Shown piece by piece: positions 46,252 to 56,208 of a stretch of DNA of 64,000 nt (position 1 is the first letter of the stretch; each line of letters opens with the position of its first letter). Made by a program: the position numbers and the translations under genes. The DNA comes from Actinopolymorpha rutila (GTDB lineage: Bacteria > Actinomycetota > Actinomycetes > Propionibacteriales > Actinopolymorphaceae): positions 1,550,001 to 1,614,000 of the forward strand of contig NZ_JACBZH010000001.1 of NCBI RefSeq assembly GCF_013407855.1, in the 5' to 3' direction. The notes beneath the pieces were generated by a model. That model ran no database searches. It was not told the origin of the DNA and saw only the letters and a list, made by a program, of their open reading frames with translations.

Positions 46252-48153
46252 ATGCGTACACGCCTGGCCGCGGCGGTTGCCGCGCTCGGCACACTGGCGG
46301 GCGCGGCGGCCTGCTCGTCGGGCCCGCCGGAGCAGGCGTCCCAGGCGGCGCGGGCGTTCGCCGCGGCGTGGTCGTCCGGCAAGCTCGGCACCACGGTCGA
46401 CCCGCGCACGGCGAAGGCCGCGAGCCGTGACGTGGCGGCCGACACCCGGGCGGTCCGCGCGCGCACGACGACCGTACGCCCGGCCGGTGAGCTGACCTGC
46501 CTCGACAGCGACCAGGCCGCGAAGCTGAAGGCCGACGGGAGGGTCTGCCGCCAGCCGCTGACCGTCACCCACGACCTGGCCGGCCTGGGCGCGTGGCGCT
46601 ACTCCACCACCGCGGAGGTGCGCGAGGACGGCCAGGGCAGGTGGAAGGTGTGGTGGACGCCGCAGACGTTCCACCCGAAGCTCGCGGCGGGCACGGAGCT
46701 GCACCGTGAGCGGGAGCTACCGACCCGGGCGTCCATCCTGGACCGGGCGGGGAAGCCGCTGACCAAGCAGACCCCGGTGGTCCGGGTGGGGGTGGAGCCG
46801 CGGCGGGTGAAGCCGGACGTCACCTACGCCAAGCTGCAGCAGGTGCTCGGCGTCGACCCCAACGCCCTGCGCAGGCGGGCCGAGGCTGCCGACCCGGCGT
46901 ACTTCGTGGACGTGCTGACCCTGCGCGAGCCCGCCTACCAGAAGGCGCGGGCCCGGCTGGACGACATCCCCGGGGTGGTGACCCGCGAGGACACCATGTC
47001 GCTCGGGCCGTCGTCGTCGTTCGCCCGCGGTGTGCTCGGCGTCGTCGCGCCGGCGACCGCTGACTCGCTGAAGGGCGCGGGCCCGCTCGCGACGGACAGC
47101 GACCCGGTGGGCGCGGGCGGGCTGCAGGCGGCCTACCAGACCCGGTTGGCCGGCACCCCCGGCGGCCGGATCGACGTGGTGCGCACCTCCGACAGGCAGC
47201 GGGTGGCCACCGTGTTCTCGCGAAAGGCGAAACCAGGGAGCTCGCTGCGTACGACACTCGACCAGGACGTGCAGAACGCCGCCGAGGACGCGGTCGCCGG
47301 CCAGGCCAAGCCGACCGCGCTGGTGGCCGTCCGGGCCGGCACCGGTGAGGTGCTCGCGGCGGCGAACGGCCCCGGCGTGACGTCGTACAACCGTGCCTTC
47401 GTCGGCCGCTACCCACCTGGCTCGACGTTCAAGGTGGTGTCGGTGTCCGCGCTGCTGGAGGGCGGGCTGCGTCCCGGCGACACGGTGACCTGTCCGGCCA
47501 GCACGTCCGTGGGCGGCAAGCGGTTCAAGAACGCCTACGACTTCGCGCTGCCCGACGGCCCGATGACCGACGCGTTCGCGCACTCGTGCAACACCACGGT
47601 CGTCGACCGAGCCCGCGACCTGGACGACGCCGACCTGGTGGGGATGGCCGAGCGGTTCGGCATCGGCACGAAGTGGAAGCTCGGGCTGCCGGCCTACTCG
47701 GGTTCGGTGCCCAAGCCCACCGACCTGGTCGACCGCGCCGCCGCCATGATCGGCCAGGGGCGGGTGCTGATGAGCCCGCTGGGTATGGCGCTGGTCGCCG
47801 CGACGGTGGACGCCGGACGGCCGTACAAGCCGGTGCTTCTGCCCGACGTGGCGCCGGGCGGTCCCGCGGGCGACAAGCTGCCGGCCGGGGTGGTCGAGGA
47901 GATGCGAGGGCTGATGCGCGCGGTGGTGGCCACCGGCTCCGCCAAGCAGTTGGACCTGCCCGGCCCGGACGTCTACGCCAAGACCGGTACGGCGGAGTAC
48001 GGCAGCGACGATCCGCCGCGCACCCACGCCTGGATGATCGGGTACCGCGGCGACATCGCGTTCGCGGTGCTGGTCGAGGACGGCGGAGCCGGCGGTAAGG
48101 ACGCGGGGCCGGTGGCGCGTACGTTCCTGCGCGGCATCAACTTCGTGGAGTAG
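46252..48153 (+). CDS. Penicillin-binding protein (transpeptidase) with NTF2-like N-terminal domain
   Basis: A 633-residue class B PBP. It has an N-terminal signal-like segment ending AGAAAC at residue 21 (an imperfect lipobox, so possibly a lipoprotein), then an NTF2-like MecA_N domain, a dimerisation region, and the transpeptidase domain with S391-T-F-K in YPPGSTFKVV, the SCN motif in HSCNTTVVD and KTG in AKTGTAEYG. It cross-links peptidoglycan outside the membrane. It resembles actinobacterial PbpA/low-affinity PBPs rather than FtsI. Confidence 0.9.
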   Translation: MRTRLAAAVAALGTLAGAAACSSGPPEQASQAARAFAAAWSSGKLGTTVDPRTAKAASRDVAADTRAVRARTTTVRPAGELTCLDSDQAAKLKADGRVCRQPLTVTHDLAGLGAWRYSTTAEVREDGQGRWKVWWTPQTFHPKLAAGTELHRERELPTRASILDRAGKPLTKQTPVVRVGVEPRRVKPDVTYAKLQQVLGVDPNALRRRAEAADPAYFVDVLTLREPAYQKARARLDDIPGVVTREDTMSLGPSSSFARGVLGVVAPATADSLKGAGPLATDSDPVGAGGLQAAYQTRLAGTPGGRIDVVRTSDRQRVATVFSRKAKPGSSLRTTLDQDVQNAAEDAVAGQAKPTALVAVRAGTGEVLAAANGPGVTSYNRAFVGRYPPGSTFKVVSVSALLEGGLRPGDTVTCPASTSVGGKRFKNAYDFALPDGPMTDAFAHSCNTTVVDRARDLDDADLVGMAERFGIGTKWKLGLPAYSGSVPKPTDLVDRAAAMIGQGRVLMSPLGMALVAATVDAGRPYKPVLLPDVAPGGPAGDKLPAGVVEEMRGLMRAVVATGSAKQLDLPGPDVYAKTGTAEYGSDDPPRTHAWMIGYRGDIAFAVLVEDGGAGGKDAGPVARTFLRGINFVE

Positions 48154-48235
48154 TCGCGGTCACCTCCCAGGGCCTGTCCTGCCGATCATGGCCGGTTCGC
48201 GTGCCCCCGCATCCCGTGACCCTAGACTCGAAACC

Positions 48236-50089
48236 ATGGCGCGACCGAACGAGCAGGTGGGCGCGCTCCTGCAGGAATACGCGGATCTGGTGGCGATCAC
48301 GGGCGGCGCGCCCTACCGCGCCCGGGTCTACGAGAAGGCCGCGCGCTCGGTCGCCGGGCATCACCTCGACGTGTCCACGCTCGACGCCGCCGGTCTCCGC
48401 GAGATTCCCAACGTCGGCGACTCGATCGCGGCGAAGGTGGTCGAGTACTTCCGAACCGGCCGAATCGAGGAGGTCGAGCGGCTGCGGGCGCGGATCCCGG
48501 CCGGCGTGCGCGAGCTGACGCGGATCCCCACTCTGGGCCCGCGCAAGGCGATGATGCTGTACGACGAACGCGGGATCGCCTCGGTGCAGGACCTGCTCGA
48601 CGCGCTGGACGCGGGGCGGCTGAAGGGCCTGAAGGGGTTCGGGCCCAAGACCGAGGAGAACCTCCGGCACGGCATCACCCTGCTGCGCCAGGCGGGTGGC
48701 CGGGTCACCCTGGACGTGGCGATGGAACTCGCCGAGGAGATCGTCGCCGCGCTGTCCGCGGTGCCCGAGTGCGAGCGCTGCGCCTATGCCGGGTCGCTGC
48801 GCCGGATGCGCGAAACCGTCGGCGACCTGGACATCCTCGCAGCGTCCACGAAGCCGCGTCCCCTGATGAAGGCCCTGACCGGGCTGCAGCTGGTGTCAGA
48901 GGTGATCGCGCACGGCGACACCAAGACGTCCGTCCGCACCACGACGGGGATGCAGGTCGACCTGCGGGTCGTACCCCCGGAGTCGTGGGGCGCGGCGCTG
49001 CAGTACTTCACCGGTTCCAAGGCGCACAACGTCCGCACGCGCGAGATCGCGGTACGCCAGGACCTCAAGCTGTCCGAGTACGGCCTGTTCACCGTCCCGC
49101 CGGCGCAGCGCAGGCGCCGGCGCAAGGCCGGGTTGACAGCCGAGCAGGAAGCGGTTGCCGAGGTGCTCGAGCCGGATGGGCAGGGTGAGCCGCGCGAGCC
49201 ACCCGATTCCGAGGCCGGTGAGCTGGTGGTGTCGAAGTCGGAGAAGGAGGTGTACGCCCGGATCGGGCTGCCCTGGATCCCGCCGACCCTGCGGGAGGAC
49301 CGCGGTGAGATCGAGGCGGCCCGCGACGGCACGCTGCCCGACGTCGTGACCGAACAGGACATCCGCGGCGACCTGCACACCCACACCGACCTCACCGACG
49401 GAGTCGCGCCGATGACTGAGATGGTGGCCGCGGCGGCCGAGCGCGGCTACGACTACTACGCGATCACCGACCACGCGCCGAACCTCTACATGCAGCGGAT
49501 GACGGACGAGAAGATGCTCGCCCAGCGCGAGCAGTTGCACGCCCTGGCGAAGCGCTACCCGAGGTTGACACTACTTCACGGGACCGAGCTCAACATCGAC
49601 CCCGACGGCGAGGTCGACTGGCCGGCGGAGTTCCTTGCCGGGTTCGACATCTGCGTCGCATCTGTGCACTCCCACTTCAACCAGACCAGGGCGCAACTGA
49701 CCCGTCGGCTGGTCCGCGCCTGCGAGAACCCGCACGTCAACGTGATCGGGCACCCGACGGCCCGGCTGATCGGCCACCGGCCGCCGATCGACGTGGACCT
49801 CGAGGCGGTGTACGAGGCGTGCGCGCACACCGGTACCGCGCTGGAGGTGAACGCCTCACCGGACCGGCTGGACCTGGGCGACGAGAACATCCTGGCCGCC
49901 CGCCGGCACGGGGTGAGGTTCGCCGTCGACACCGACGCGCACGCGGTCGCCCACCTGGACTACCTGCGCTACGGCGTGGGCACCGCCCAGCGAGGCTGGC
50001 TCACCGCCGACGAGGTGATCAACACCTGGCCGCTGCGCCGGCTCCGGACGTTCCTGCGCAAAGGACGGAAAGGACGGAAGAAACCGTGA
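48236..50089 (+). CDS. polX: Family X DNA polymerase with PHP exonuclease domain (PolX)
   Basis: A 617-residue protein from the ATG at 48236. In order: helix-hairpin-helix region ([28 protein letters not shown]), Pol-beta-like nucleotidyltransferase ([20 protein letters not shown] with two metal Asp; MQVDLRVV third), then a PHP domain ([35 protein letters not shown]). PolX fills gaps in base-excision and end repair, and the PHP part is a 3'-5' exonuclease or phosphatase. Its stop overlaps rtcB by 4 bases. Confidence 0.92.
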   Translation: MARPNEQVGALLQEYADLVAITGGAPYRARVYEKAARSVAGHHLDVSTLDAAGLREIPNVGDSIAAKVVEYFRTGRIEEVERLRARIPAGVRELTRIPTLGPRKAMMLYDERGIASVQDLLDALDAGRLKGLKGFGPKTEENLRHGITLLRQAGGRVTLDVAMELAEEIVAALSAVPECERCAYAGSLRRMRETVGDLDILAASTKPRPLMKALTGLQLVSEVIAHGDTKTSVRTTTGMQVDLRVVPPESWGAALQYFTGSKAHNVRTREIAVRQDLKLSEYGLFTVPPAQRRRRRKAGLTAEQEAVAEVLEPDGQGEPREPPDSEAGELVVSKSEKEVYARIGLPWIPPTLREDRGEIEAARDGTLPDVVTEQDIRGDLHTHTDLTDGVAPMTEMVAAAAERGYDYYAITDHAPNLYMQRMTDEKMLAQREQLHALAKRYPRLTLLHGTELNIDPDGEVDWPAEFLAGFDICVASVHSHFNQTRAQLTRRLVRACENPHVNVIGHPTARLIGHRPPIDVDLEAVYEACAHTGTALEVNASPDRLDLGDENILAARRHGVRFAVDTDAHAVAHLDYLRYGVGTAQRGWLTADEVINTWPLRRLRTFLRKGRKGRKKP

Positions 50090-51576
50090 CCCCCGCGAGC
50101 GCACCCGCACTGGTCCAGGAGACGCCGTACCGCTACCGGATCGAGCCCACCGGGCGGATGCGGGTGCCCGGCGTGGTGTTCGCCTCACCCGGGTTGCTGC
50201 CCGAGGTGGGCGGAGACCAGGCGCTGCAGCAGGTGGCGGATGTGGCAACACTGCCAGGGATCGTGGACGCGTCGTACGCCATGCCGGACGTGCACTGGGG
50301 CTACGGTTTCCCGATCGGCGGAGTGGCCGCCACCGACATCGCCGACGGTGGCGTGGTGTCCCCGGGCGGTGTCGGCTTCGACATCTCCTGTGGCGTTCGG
50401 CTGTACGCGGCCGACCTCGACGCCGCGGCGTTCGCGCCGAGGAAGGAAGCGGTGCTGGACGGACTGAGCCGGTCGACGCCGCGCGGCATGGGCAAGGGCG
50501 CGGTGTGGGACCTGTCCGGGGCCGACCAGCTCGCGAAGGTGCTGGCGTCCGGCGCGAAGTACGCCGTCGAACAGGGGCACGGCGTGCAACGCGACCTTGA
50601 CAGGTGTGAGGACTTCGGCGCTGTCGACGACGCGGACCCTGCCGGGCTGAGCGAACGCGCTGTCAACCGCGGCTTGCACCAGCTGGGAAGTCTGGGTTCG
50701 GGCAACCACTTCCTGGAGGTTCAGGTCGTCGACGCGGTCCGCGACCAGGCCGCCGCGGAGGCGTACGGGCTGCGGGCCGGCCAGGTGTGCGTGATGATCC
50801 ACTGCGGGTCGCGCGGCCTCGGCCACCAGATCTGCACCGACCATGTCCGCGCGATGGAGCAGGCGATGGCAGGCTTCGGCATCACCGTGCCCGACCGCCA
50901 GCTGGCGTGCGTACCCGTCGAGTCCGACCCCGGACGTGCCTATCTGCGGGCGATGGCGGCGGCCGCCAACTACGCCCGGGCCAACCGGCAGCTGCTCGGC
51001 CAGGCCGCGCGCGAGGTGTTCGAACGCCTCACCGGAGCCGGACTGGACCTGATCTACGACATCTCCCACAACCTGGCCAAGGTGGAGACCCACCGAGTGA
51101 CCGGAGGGGACGGAGCAGCCGGAGCGGCCGGAGCGGCAGGAGGGGCCGGGCAGCCGCGGCGCCTGTGCGTGCACCGCAAGGGCGCGACCCGCGCGCTGCC
51201 GCCGGGCCATCCCGACCTGCCGGCCGACCTGCGCGACCTGCCGGACGTGGGGCAGCCGGTGCTGATCCCGGGGTCGATGGGCACGGCGTCGTACGTCCTC
51301 ACCGGCGTGCCGGGCGGTCCGGCGTTCGCCTCCACCTGTCACGGCGCGGGCCGCACTCTCAGCCGGCACCAGGCGGCGCGGGCCGTCCGGGGCCAGGAGC
51401 TTCGGCGGCTGCTGGAGAGCCGGGGGATCGCCGTGCGCGGCGCTTCCTGGCGGGGACTGGCCGAGGAGATGCCCGAGGCGTACAAGGACATCGACGCGGT
51501 GGTCGAGGCGGCCGAGGGTGCCGGGCTGGCGCGGGCGGTGGCCCGGCTGGTGCCGGTCGGGGTGGTCAAGGGCTGA
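50086..51576 (+). CDS. rtcB: RNA-splicing ligase RtcB
   Basis: A 496-residue RNA ligase joining 2',3'-cyclic phosphate or 3'-phosphate and 5'-OH ends using GTP and Mn2+. The metal and active-site blocks are complete: [24 protein letters not shown] (Cys102), [39 protein letters not shown] and the guanylylated His419 in CHGAGR. A Gly/Ala-rich insert (AAGAAGAAGGAG) sits before the HRKGATR block. The GTG start overlaps the polX stop; the archease gene faces it 34 bases downstream. Confidence 0.94.
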   Translation: MTPASAPALVQETPYRYRIEPTGRMRVPGVVFASPGLLPEVGGDQALQQVADVATLPGIVDASYAMPDVHWGYGFPIGGVAATDIADGGVVSPGGVGFDISCGVRLYAADLDAAAFAPRKEAVLDGLSRSTPRGMGKGAVWDLSGADQLAKVLASGAKYAVEQGHGVQRDLDRCEDFGAVDDADPAGLSERAVNRGLHQLGSLGSGNHFLEVQVVDAVRDQAAAEAYGLRAGQVCVMIHCGSRGLGHQICTDHVRAMEQAMAGFGITVPDRQLACVPVESDPGRAYLRAMAAAANYARANRQLLGQAAREVFERLTGAGLDLIYDISHNLAKVETHRVTGGDGAAGAAGAAGGAGQPRRLCVHRKGATRALPPGHPDLPADLRDLPDVGQPVLIPGSMGTASYVLTGVPGGPAFASTCHGAGRTLSRHQAARAVRGQELRRLLESRGIAVRGASWRGLAEEMPEAYKDIDAVVEAAEGAGLARAVARLVPVGVVKG

Positions 51577-51610
51577 CCGCGCGCCCCCGGATCCGCCGCC
51601 GGCGGGCCGC

Positions 51611-52027
51611 TCAGACGTCGAGGGTGACCGCGCACGACCAGCCGTCGGGGCCCTGCTCGAACCGCAGGCCGTGCAGCGAGACCGCCTTCGGGACCGCGCC
51701 GACCAGCTCCACCTCGCCGGTCCCGGTGACCTCGAAGTGCACGTCGTACCCCTCCTCCAGCGCGGGGTCGACCCGCGTCGCGAGCGGGATCACGTCGGCG
51801 GTGTCGAGGAGGTAGACGACCTCGTCCAGCACAGCGACCAGGAGGTCCTCGTCGGTGTCCGCGGTCACCTCGAAGCTCGCGGAGTCGGTCGGCCGGGCCC
51901 CGGCGGTGTCGGCGAACGTCTCCACCATCGCGGTGACCGCCTCGGCCACACAGTCCTCCCGGGTCGGCGCCCAGGCCTCGATCCGGGCGTCCGCGGTGTG
52001 CGGGACGCTTCGGTGTCCGGGCTGCAT
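51611..52027 (-). CDS. Archease (RtcB activator)
   Basis: A 138-residue archease-family protein: VPHTADARIEAWAPTREDCVAEAV at the N-terminus with the conserved HTADA, then DTDEDLLVAVLDEVVYLLDT and a C-terminal FEVTGTGEVELVGAVPKAVSLHGLRFE. Archease speeds RtcB guanylylation and widens its NTP use. The ATG has GGAGGG five bases upstream. It converges on rtcB, so ligase and cofactor are neighbours though not in one operon. Confidence 0.9.
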   Translation of the reverse strand: MQPGHRSVPHTADARIEAWAPTREDCVAEAVTAMVETFADTAGARPTDSASFEVTADTDEDLLVAVLDEVVYLLDTADVIPLATRVDPALEEGYDVHFEVTGTGEVELVGAVPKAVSLHGLRFEQGPDGWSCAVTLDV

Positions 52028-52051
52028 CGTCCCTCCGGCGCGACTGGCCTG

Positions 52052-52109
52052 CATTCCTCGTCGCGCCTGCTGCGCGACCACATTCCTCGTCGCGCACGCT
52101 ACGCGACCG
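52052..52109. repeat. Two tandem copies of a 29-bp unit in a divergent promoter region
   Basis: Units 52052-52080 and 52081-52109 match at 25 of 29 positions and begin CATTCCTCGTCGCGC. Each carries an inverted repeat GTCGCG-N7-CGCGAC. They lie between the archease start and the acylase start. A further perfect hairpin with arms GCGCGGTG follows at 52117-52134. Confidence 0.8.
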
Positions 52110-52225
52110 CGTTCCTGCGCGGTGTGCACCGCGCGGACGCCGGCGCCGGCAATTTCGCGGCCTGCTCCGGACGCAAGGCGCCGCGGCTGGGAAACCCGCT
52201 CGACTCGGACGGGACAATCGGACCC

Positions 52226-54655
52226 GTGAGCGACGTCAGCGAGACCTGCGAAGAGCGATCGATCGAGGCGGTGCCCGGACTGTCCGCACCGGTGGAGATC
52301 GTCGTCGACACCTGGGGAGTTCCACACATCTACGCCGAGAACGCCGACGACGTGTTCTTCGCCCAGGGCTTCAACGCCGCCCGGGACCGGCTGTTCCAGA
52401 TCGACCTGTGGCGCCGGCGGGGGCTGGGTCGGCTCGCCGAGGCCTTCGGGCCGGACTACCTCGAACGCGACCGGGCGGCCCAGCTGTTCCTGTACCGCGG
52501 TGATCTCGACGCGGAATGGGCGTCGTACGGCACGAACGCACGGGTGACCGTCACGCGGTTCGTGGAGGGCGTGAACGCCTACCTGGACTGGCTGGAGCGC
52601 CATCCGGAGGAGCTGCCGCCGGAGTTCGGGATGGTGGACTATCGCCCGGCCCGCTGGAGTCCTGAGGACGTCGTACGGATTCGCAGCCACGGCACGGCGT
52701 ACAACCTTCTGCACGAGGTGGCCCGGGCCCGGGTGACCCACGTGGGCGGCTGGGAGTCCGACCTCGTACGCCAGTCGTTGTTTCCGCACCGTCAACCGCA
52801 CCTTGCCGACGGCCTGGACCTGGATCTGCCCGACGACGTGCTGCGGGTGTACGAGCTTGCCACCACGCCGGTGGTGTTCACCGGCGACCCGCGGGTGCCC
52901 CTCAGCACCGAACTGCCCGCGGACAACCCCGTGGCGGCGACAACCGCGACAACCGCGACAACCGCGACAACCGCGACAACCGCGACAACCGCGACAACCG
53001 CGACGACCGCGACGACAGCGGCGGCAGGCGACCTCGACGGTGGCAGCAACAACTGGGTGGTGGCCGGCTCCCGCACGGCGACCGGGCGACCGATCCTCGC
53101 CAGCGACCCGCACCGGTCGTTCGCCACGCCGTCGCTGCGGTACTTCGCGCACCTGTCCGCGCCCGGCCTGGACGTGATCGGCGCGGGTGAGCCGTCGGTG
53201 CCGGGAGTGACCCTCGGCCACAACGGCCACGTGGCGTTCGGTTACACGATCTTCCCGATCGACACCGTGGACCTGTATGTGTACGACCTGGATCCGGACG
53301 ACCCGACGCGCTACCGCTACGGCGACGGCTGGGAGCCGATGCGGATCGAACGCGAGACCGTCCCGGTGCGCGACGCCGGCCCGTGTCAACTCGACCTTGC
53401 GTTCACCCGGCACGGACCGGTGATCCACGTCGACTCCGAACGCCTGCGTGCCTACGCCGTGCGGACCACGTGGTTCGAGCCGGGTACGGCCGCCTACCTG
53501 GGCAGCCTCGAATACCTGCGTGCCCGGGACGGCGAGGAGTTCCGGGCGGCGCTGCGCGCCTGGGGTGGACCGGGGGAGAACCACGTGTTCGCCGACACCG
53601 GTGGCCACGTCGGCTGGCAGGCGGCCGGACTGGTGCCGCGGCGGACCGGCTGGGACGGCCTGCTGCCGGTGCCCGGCGACGGGCGCTACGAGTGGACCGG
53701 CTTCCACACCACGGAGGAGCTGCCCGGTCTCGCCGATCCGGACGCCGGGTTCGTGGCAACGGCCAACGAGTACAACCTGCCGGCGGACTTCCCCGCCGAC
53801 CGGCAGCTGTCGTACGAATGGTCGGACCCGGCCCGGCAGCGGCGGATCGTCGAGGTGCTCGACCGGCCCGAGCCGCACCGGCTCGAGGACTCGATGCGGC
53901 TCCAGACCGACCGGCGCTCGGTGGGCACCCGGCAGGTCCTGGCGCTGGTGGCCGGGCTGCGCCCGAACGGCGACCGGCGGCTGGCGACCGCGCTGGCGAT
54001 GCTGCGCGACTGGGACGGCGTGGAGACGCCCGGGTCCGCGGCGGCGGCGTTGTACCAGGTCTGGTTCTCGCGGCACCTGCTACCCGGCTTCGCCGAGGCG
54101 GTGCTCCCTCCCGGCGTACCACCCCTCCTGCCCACCTTCGACCAGGCCGCCGTACGGTCCGCCCTGTCCGAGCCGGCCACGGTCTGGGCCGGGGAGGGGG
54201 ACGGCGACGCGGACCGGCGACGGGACGACCTGCTCCTCGCCACCCTGCGCGCCGCGGTCGCCGACGTGGAGGACCTGCTCGGCCCGGACCCGCACGGATG
54301 GAGCTGGGGTGCGCTGCACCGCAACCACCAGCCGCACCCGCTGGGCTTCGTGGACCCGAAGCTGGACGTGGGTCCGTTCCCGGCCGGTGGCTCCGGGACC
54401 ACCCTGAACGCCGCGCCGTACCTCCCGGGCGACTTCGTGCAGACCATCGGCGCGTCCGCCCGGGTGGTGGTCGACGTCGGCGAGTGGGACAACTCGGTGT
54501 TCGTCAACACCCCGGGCCAGTCGGGTGACCCGCGCAGCCCGCACTACCGCGACCTCGCAGAGCTGTGGCGCAACGGCGAGTTCGCCCCGCTGCTGTACAG
54601 CCGCGCGGCGGTGGAGCGGTCCGCGACGACCCGGATCCGGTTGCTGCCCGCGTGA
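52226..54655 (+). CDS. Penicillin acylase-type Ntn hydrolase, cytosolic
   Basis: An 809-residue proenzyme of the penicillin/AHL acylase family (GTG start). The alpha part opens with VDTWGVPHIYAENADDVFFAQGFNAARDRLFQIDLWRRRGLG. The catalytic N-terminal serine of the beta chain is Ser274 in GGSNNWVVAG, where autocleavage occurs. Residues 238-264 before it are nine Ala-Thr-Thr repeats. There is no signal peptide, unlike most secreted acylases. It hydrolyses amides such as beta-lactam side chains or acyl-homoserine lactones; the substrate is unknown here. Confidence 0.88.
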   Translation: MSDVSETCEERSIEAVPGLSAPVEIVVDTWGVPHIYAENADDVFFAQGFNAARDRLFQIDLWRRRGLGRLAEAFGPDYLERDRAAQLFLYRGDLDAEWASYGTNARVTVTRFVEGVNAYLDWLERHPEELPPEFGMVDYRPARWSPEDVVRIRSHGTAYNLLHEVARARVTHVGGWESDLVRQSLFPHRQPHLADGLDLDLPDDVLRVYELATTPVVFTGDPRVPLSTELPADNPVAATTATTATTATTATTATTATTATTATTAAAGDLDGGSNNWVVAGSRTATGRPILASDPHRSFATPSLRYFAHLSAPGLDVIGAGEPSVPGVTLGHNGHVAFGYTIFPIDTVDLYVYDLDPDDPTRYRYGDGWEPMRIERETVPVRDAGPCQLDLAFTRHGPVIHVDSERLRAYAVRTTWFEPGTAAYLGSLEYLRARDGEEFRAALRAWGGPGENHVFADTGGHVGWQAAGLVPRRTGWDGLLPVPGDGRYEWTGFHTTEELPGLADPDAGFVATANEYNLPADFPADRQLSYEWSDPARQRRIVEVLDRPEPHRLEDSMRLQTDRRSVGTRQVLALVAGLRPNGDRRLATALAMLRDWDGVETPGSAAAALYQVWFSRHLLPGFAEAVLPPGVPPLLPTFDQAAVRSALSEPATVWAGEGDGDADRRRDDLLLATLRAAVADVEDLLGPDPHGWSWGALHRNHQPHPLGFVDPKLDVGPFPAGGSGTTLNAAPYLPGDFVQTIGASARVVVDVGEWDNSVFVNTPGQSGDPRSPHYRDLAELWRNGEFAPLLYSRAAVERSATTRIRLLPA
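52937..53017 (+). repeat. Nine-fold 9-bp tandem repeat inside the acylase gene
   Basis: Seven exact copies of GCGACAACC and two variants, coding for (Ala-Thr-Thr)9 at residues 238-264, ten residues before the catalytic Ser274. As a multiple of three it keeps frame whatever its copy number. Confidence 0.95.
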
Positions 54656-54726
54656 CGGCCTGCGTGACGGCCTGCGCCTCACGTGAGGCGCAGGCTCCTG
54701 TCGGTGGTGGGTTCTAGGGTCGGCGC

Positions 54727-55179
54727 ATGGCCGTGAGATACAAGGTGTGCATCGACTGCTCCGACCCCCACCTGCTGGCGAGCTTCTGGGCGCAGGCGCT
54801 GGACTACGTCGTCGAGGACCACTCGCCACTGATCGAGTCCCTGCTGGCCGAGGGTGCACCGATCCGTGACCACCTGGTCGAGGTCGACGGGCGGTTGGCC
54901 TGGCGGACCGCCGCCGGGATCCGTGACCCCGAGCACCCGGTCAACGCCGGGACCGGCGTCGGGCAGGGCGGCCGGATTCTCTTCCAGACCGTTCCCGAAC
55001 CCAAGCAGGGCAAGAACCGCCTGCACCTCGACCTGCACGTCGGGGCCGACAAGGTGGACGCGGAGGCGGAGCGGCTGTGCGGCCTCGGCGCGACCCGGTT
55101 GGGGGAGGGCCGTGAGGAGGGAGGTTCGCGCTGGATCGTCCTCGCCGACCCCGAAGGAAACGAGTTCGACGTGGCCTGA
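54727..55179 (+). CDS. VOC-superfamily (glyoxalase-like) protein
   Basis: A 150-residue protein with paired beta-alpha-beta-beta-beta units: VCIDCSDPHLLASFWAQALDY and, in the second half, RLHLDLHVGADKVDAEAERLCGLGATRLG, then WIVLADPEGNEFDV. This is the pattern of actinobacterial glyoxalase/bleomycin-resistance-like proteins. The metal ligands (Asp/His/Glu) are only partly evident, so activity is uncertain. It stands alone. Confidence 0.85.
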   Translation: MAVRYKVCIDCSDPHLLASFWAQALDYVVEDHSPLIESLLAEGAPIRDHLVEVDGRLAWRTAAGIRDPEHPVNAGTGVGQGGRILFQTVPEPKQGKNRLHLDLHVGADKVDAEAERLCGLGATRLGEGREEGGSRWIVLADPEGNEFDVA

Positions 55180-55204
55180 GCTCGGCTCCGCGACGTAGGT
55201 CGGC

Positions 55205-56176
55205 TCAGTCGGCCAGCTCCCGGACGAGGGACCGGTCGGTGACCTGGTAGCCCAGGCTGGTGTAGAGGTTGATCGCCGTAGTGTTCGGGCCGAAGACGTT
55301 CAGCGCCAGCACCGGGTCGCCGGCCGCGAGCACCGCGAGTTCGCCGAGCCGCATCACCGCCCGGCCCAGCCCGCGGCCGCGGCGCTCGGGCACCACCGAG
55401 ACGCCGAAGACGAACGCACGGCCGGCCTCCAGGTGGTGCCGGAGCCAGATCATGGCGGAGTACGTCTGCCCGGGCGGTTCGTCACCGGTCTCGAGCACCA
55501 GGATGCTGTGGTTCGCGGTGGCCAGGCCGTCCGGCAGCAGCTCGTCGAACTCCGCGTTGGCCTGGGCCAGCGCGTCCTCGGGGGACAGCGCCCGGCCGAC
55601 GGCGATCTCGTCGGCGTAGCCAACGACGTCCTGCTCGCGCCAGGCCGGAAACTCCCCCTCCGTCATCGCTCGGCCGGCCAGGCCCTCGGGGAGTTCGGGC
55701 GGTGGCGGTCGGTCCAGTGTCCGCTGCATGTGCTGGGCGGTGACGGTGTACGAGCCGAACAACGCAGCCTGCGCCGGGTCGTTCGGGTCGATGGTGGTCC
55801 CCACCCGCGGCAGGTCGTTCGCCCGAGCCCAGTCCTCGACGTGCGCGCGGGCCGCGGAACCGATACCGCGCCCGCGCCAGTCCGGGCGTACCCAGATGTC
55901 GTAGAGGATCGCCCGCCGGCTGACCGGGTCCGTCCGGCTTGCCGCCGCGACATACCCCACGGTCTCCGCGGCGCCGGTCGACCCGCCGGAGCGGAGCGTC
56001 CACACCGGGTGCGGCGCGGCGTCGGCCCGCATCCGGTCCAGGCGTTCGACGTGCCCGGCGACGTCGTTGTCCGCCAGGCCCTGCCGGCGCCACTGCTCCG
56101 CGCGGCGCTCCAGCCAGTCGGCCCGCCACCGCGCCTCGTCCCGCGCCGACGCCTCCTCGACAACGATGTCGCTCAC
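55205..56176 (-). CDS. Double-GNAT N-acetyltransferase
   Basis: A 323-residue protein from the GTG at 56176, preceded by GGGGAG. It holds two GNAT domains: the first with the CoA loop RPDWRGRGIGSAARAHVEDWAR, the second with PERRGRGLGRAVMRLGELA. Tandem GNAT architecture resembles mycothiol synthase (MshD), but overall similarity to MshD is not evident, so I leave the name open. It lies 32 bases downstream of the SDR stop and may belong to the rhamnose-linked unit. Confidence 0.82.
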   Translation of the reverse strand: MSDIVVEEASARDEARWRADWLERRAEQWRRQGLADNDVAGHVERLDRMRADAAPHPVWTLRSGGSTGAAETVGYVAAASRTDPVSRRAILYDIWVRPDWRGRGIGSAARAHVEDWARANDLPRVGTTIDPNDPAQAALFGSYTVTAQHMQRTLDRPPPPELPEGLAGRAMTEGEFPAWREQDVVGYADEIAVGRALSPEDALAQANAEFDELLPDGLATANHSILVLETGDEPPGQTYSAMIWLRHHLEAGRAFVFGVSVVPERRGRGLGRAVMRLGELAVLAAGDPVLALNVFGPNTTAINLYTSLGYQVTDRSLVRELAD

Positions 56177-56208
56177 GCCTGTCTCCCCGCCCCGGTCAGC
56201 CGTCTCCG

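Noticed and set aside
52028..52225. Repeats as a recombination attachment site
   Set aside because: No integrase, tRNA or mobile gene is nearby; a regulatory role is simpler.
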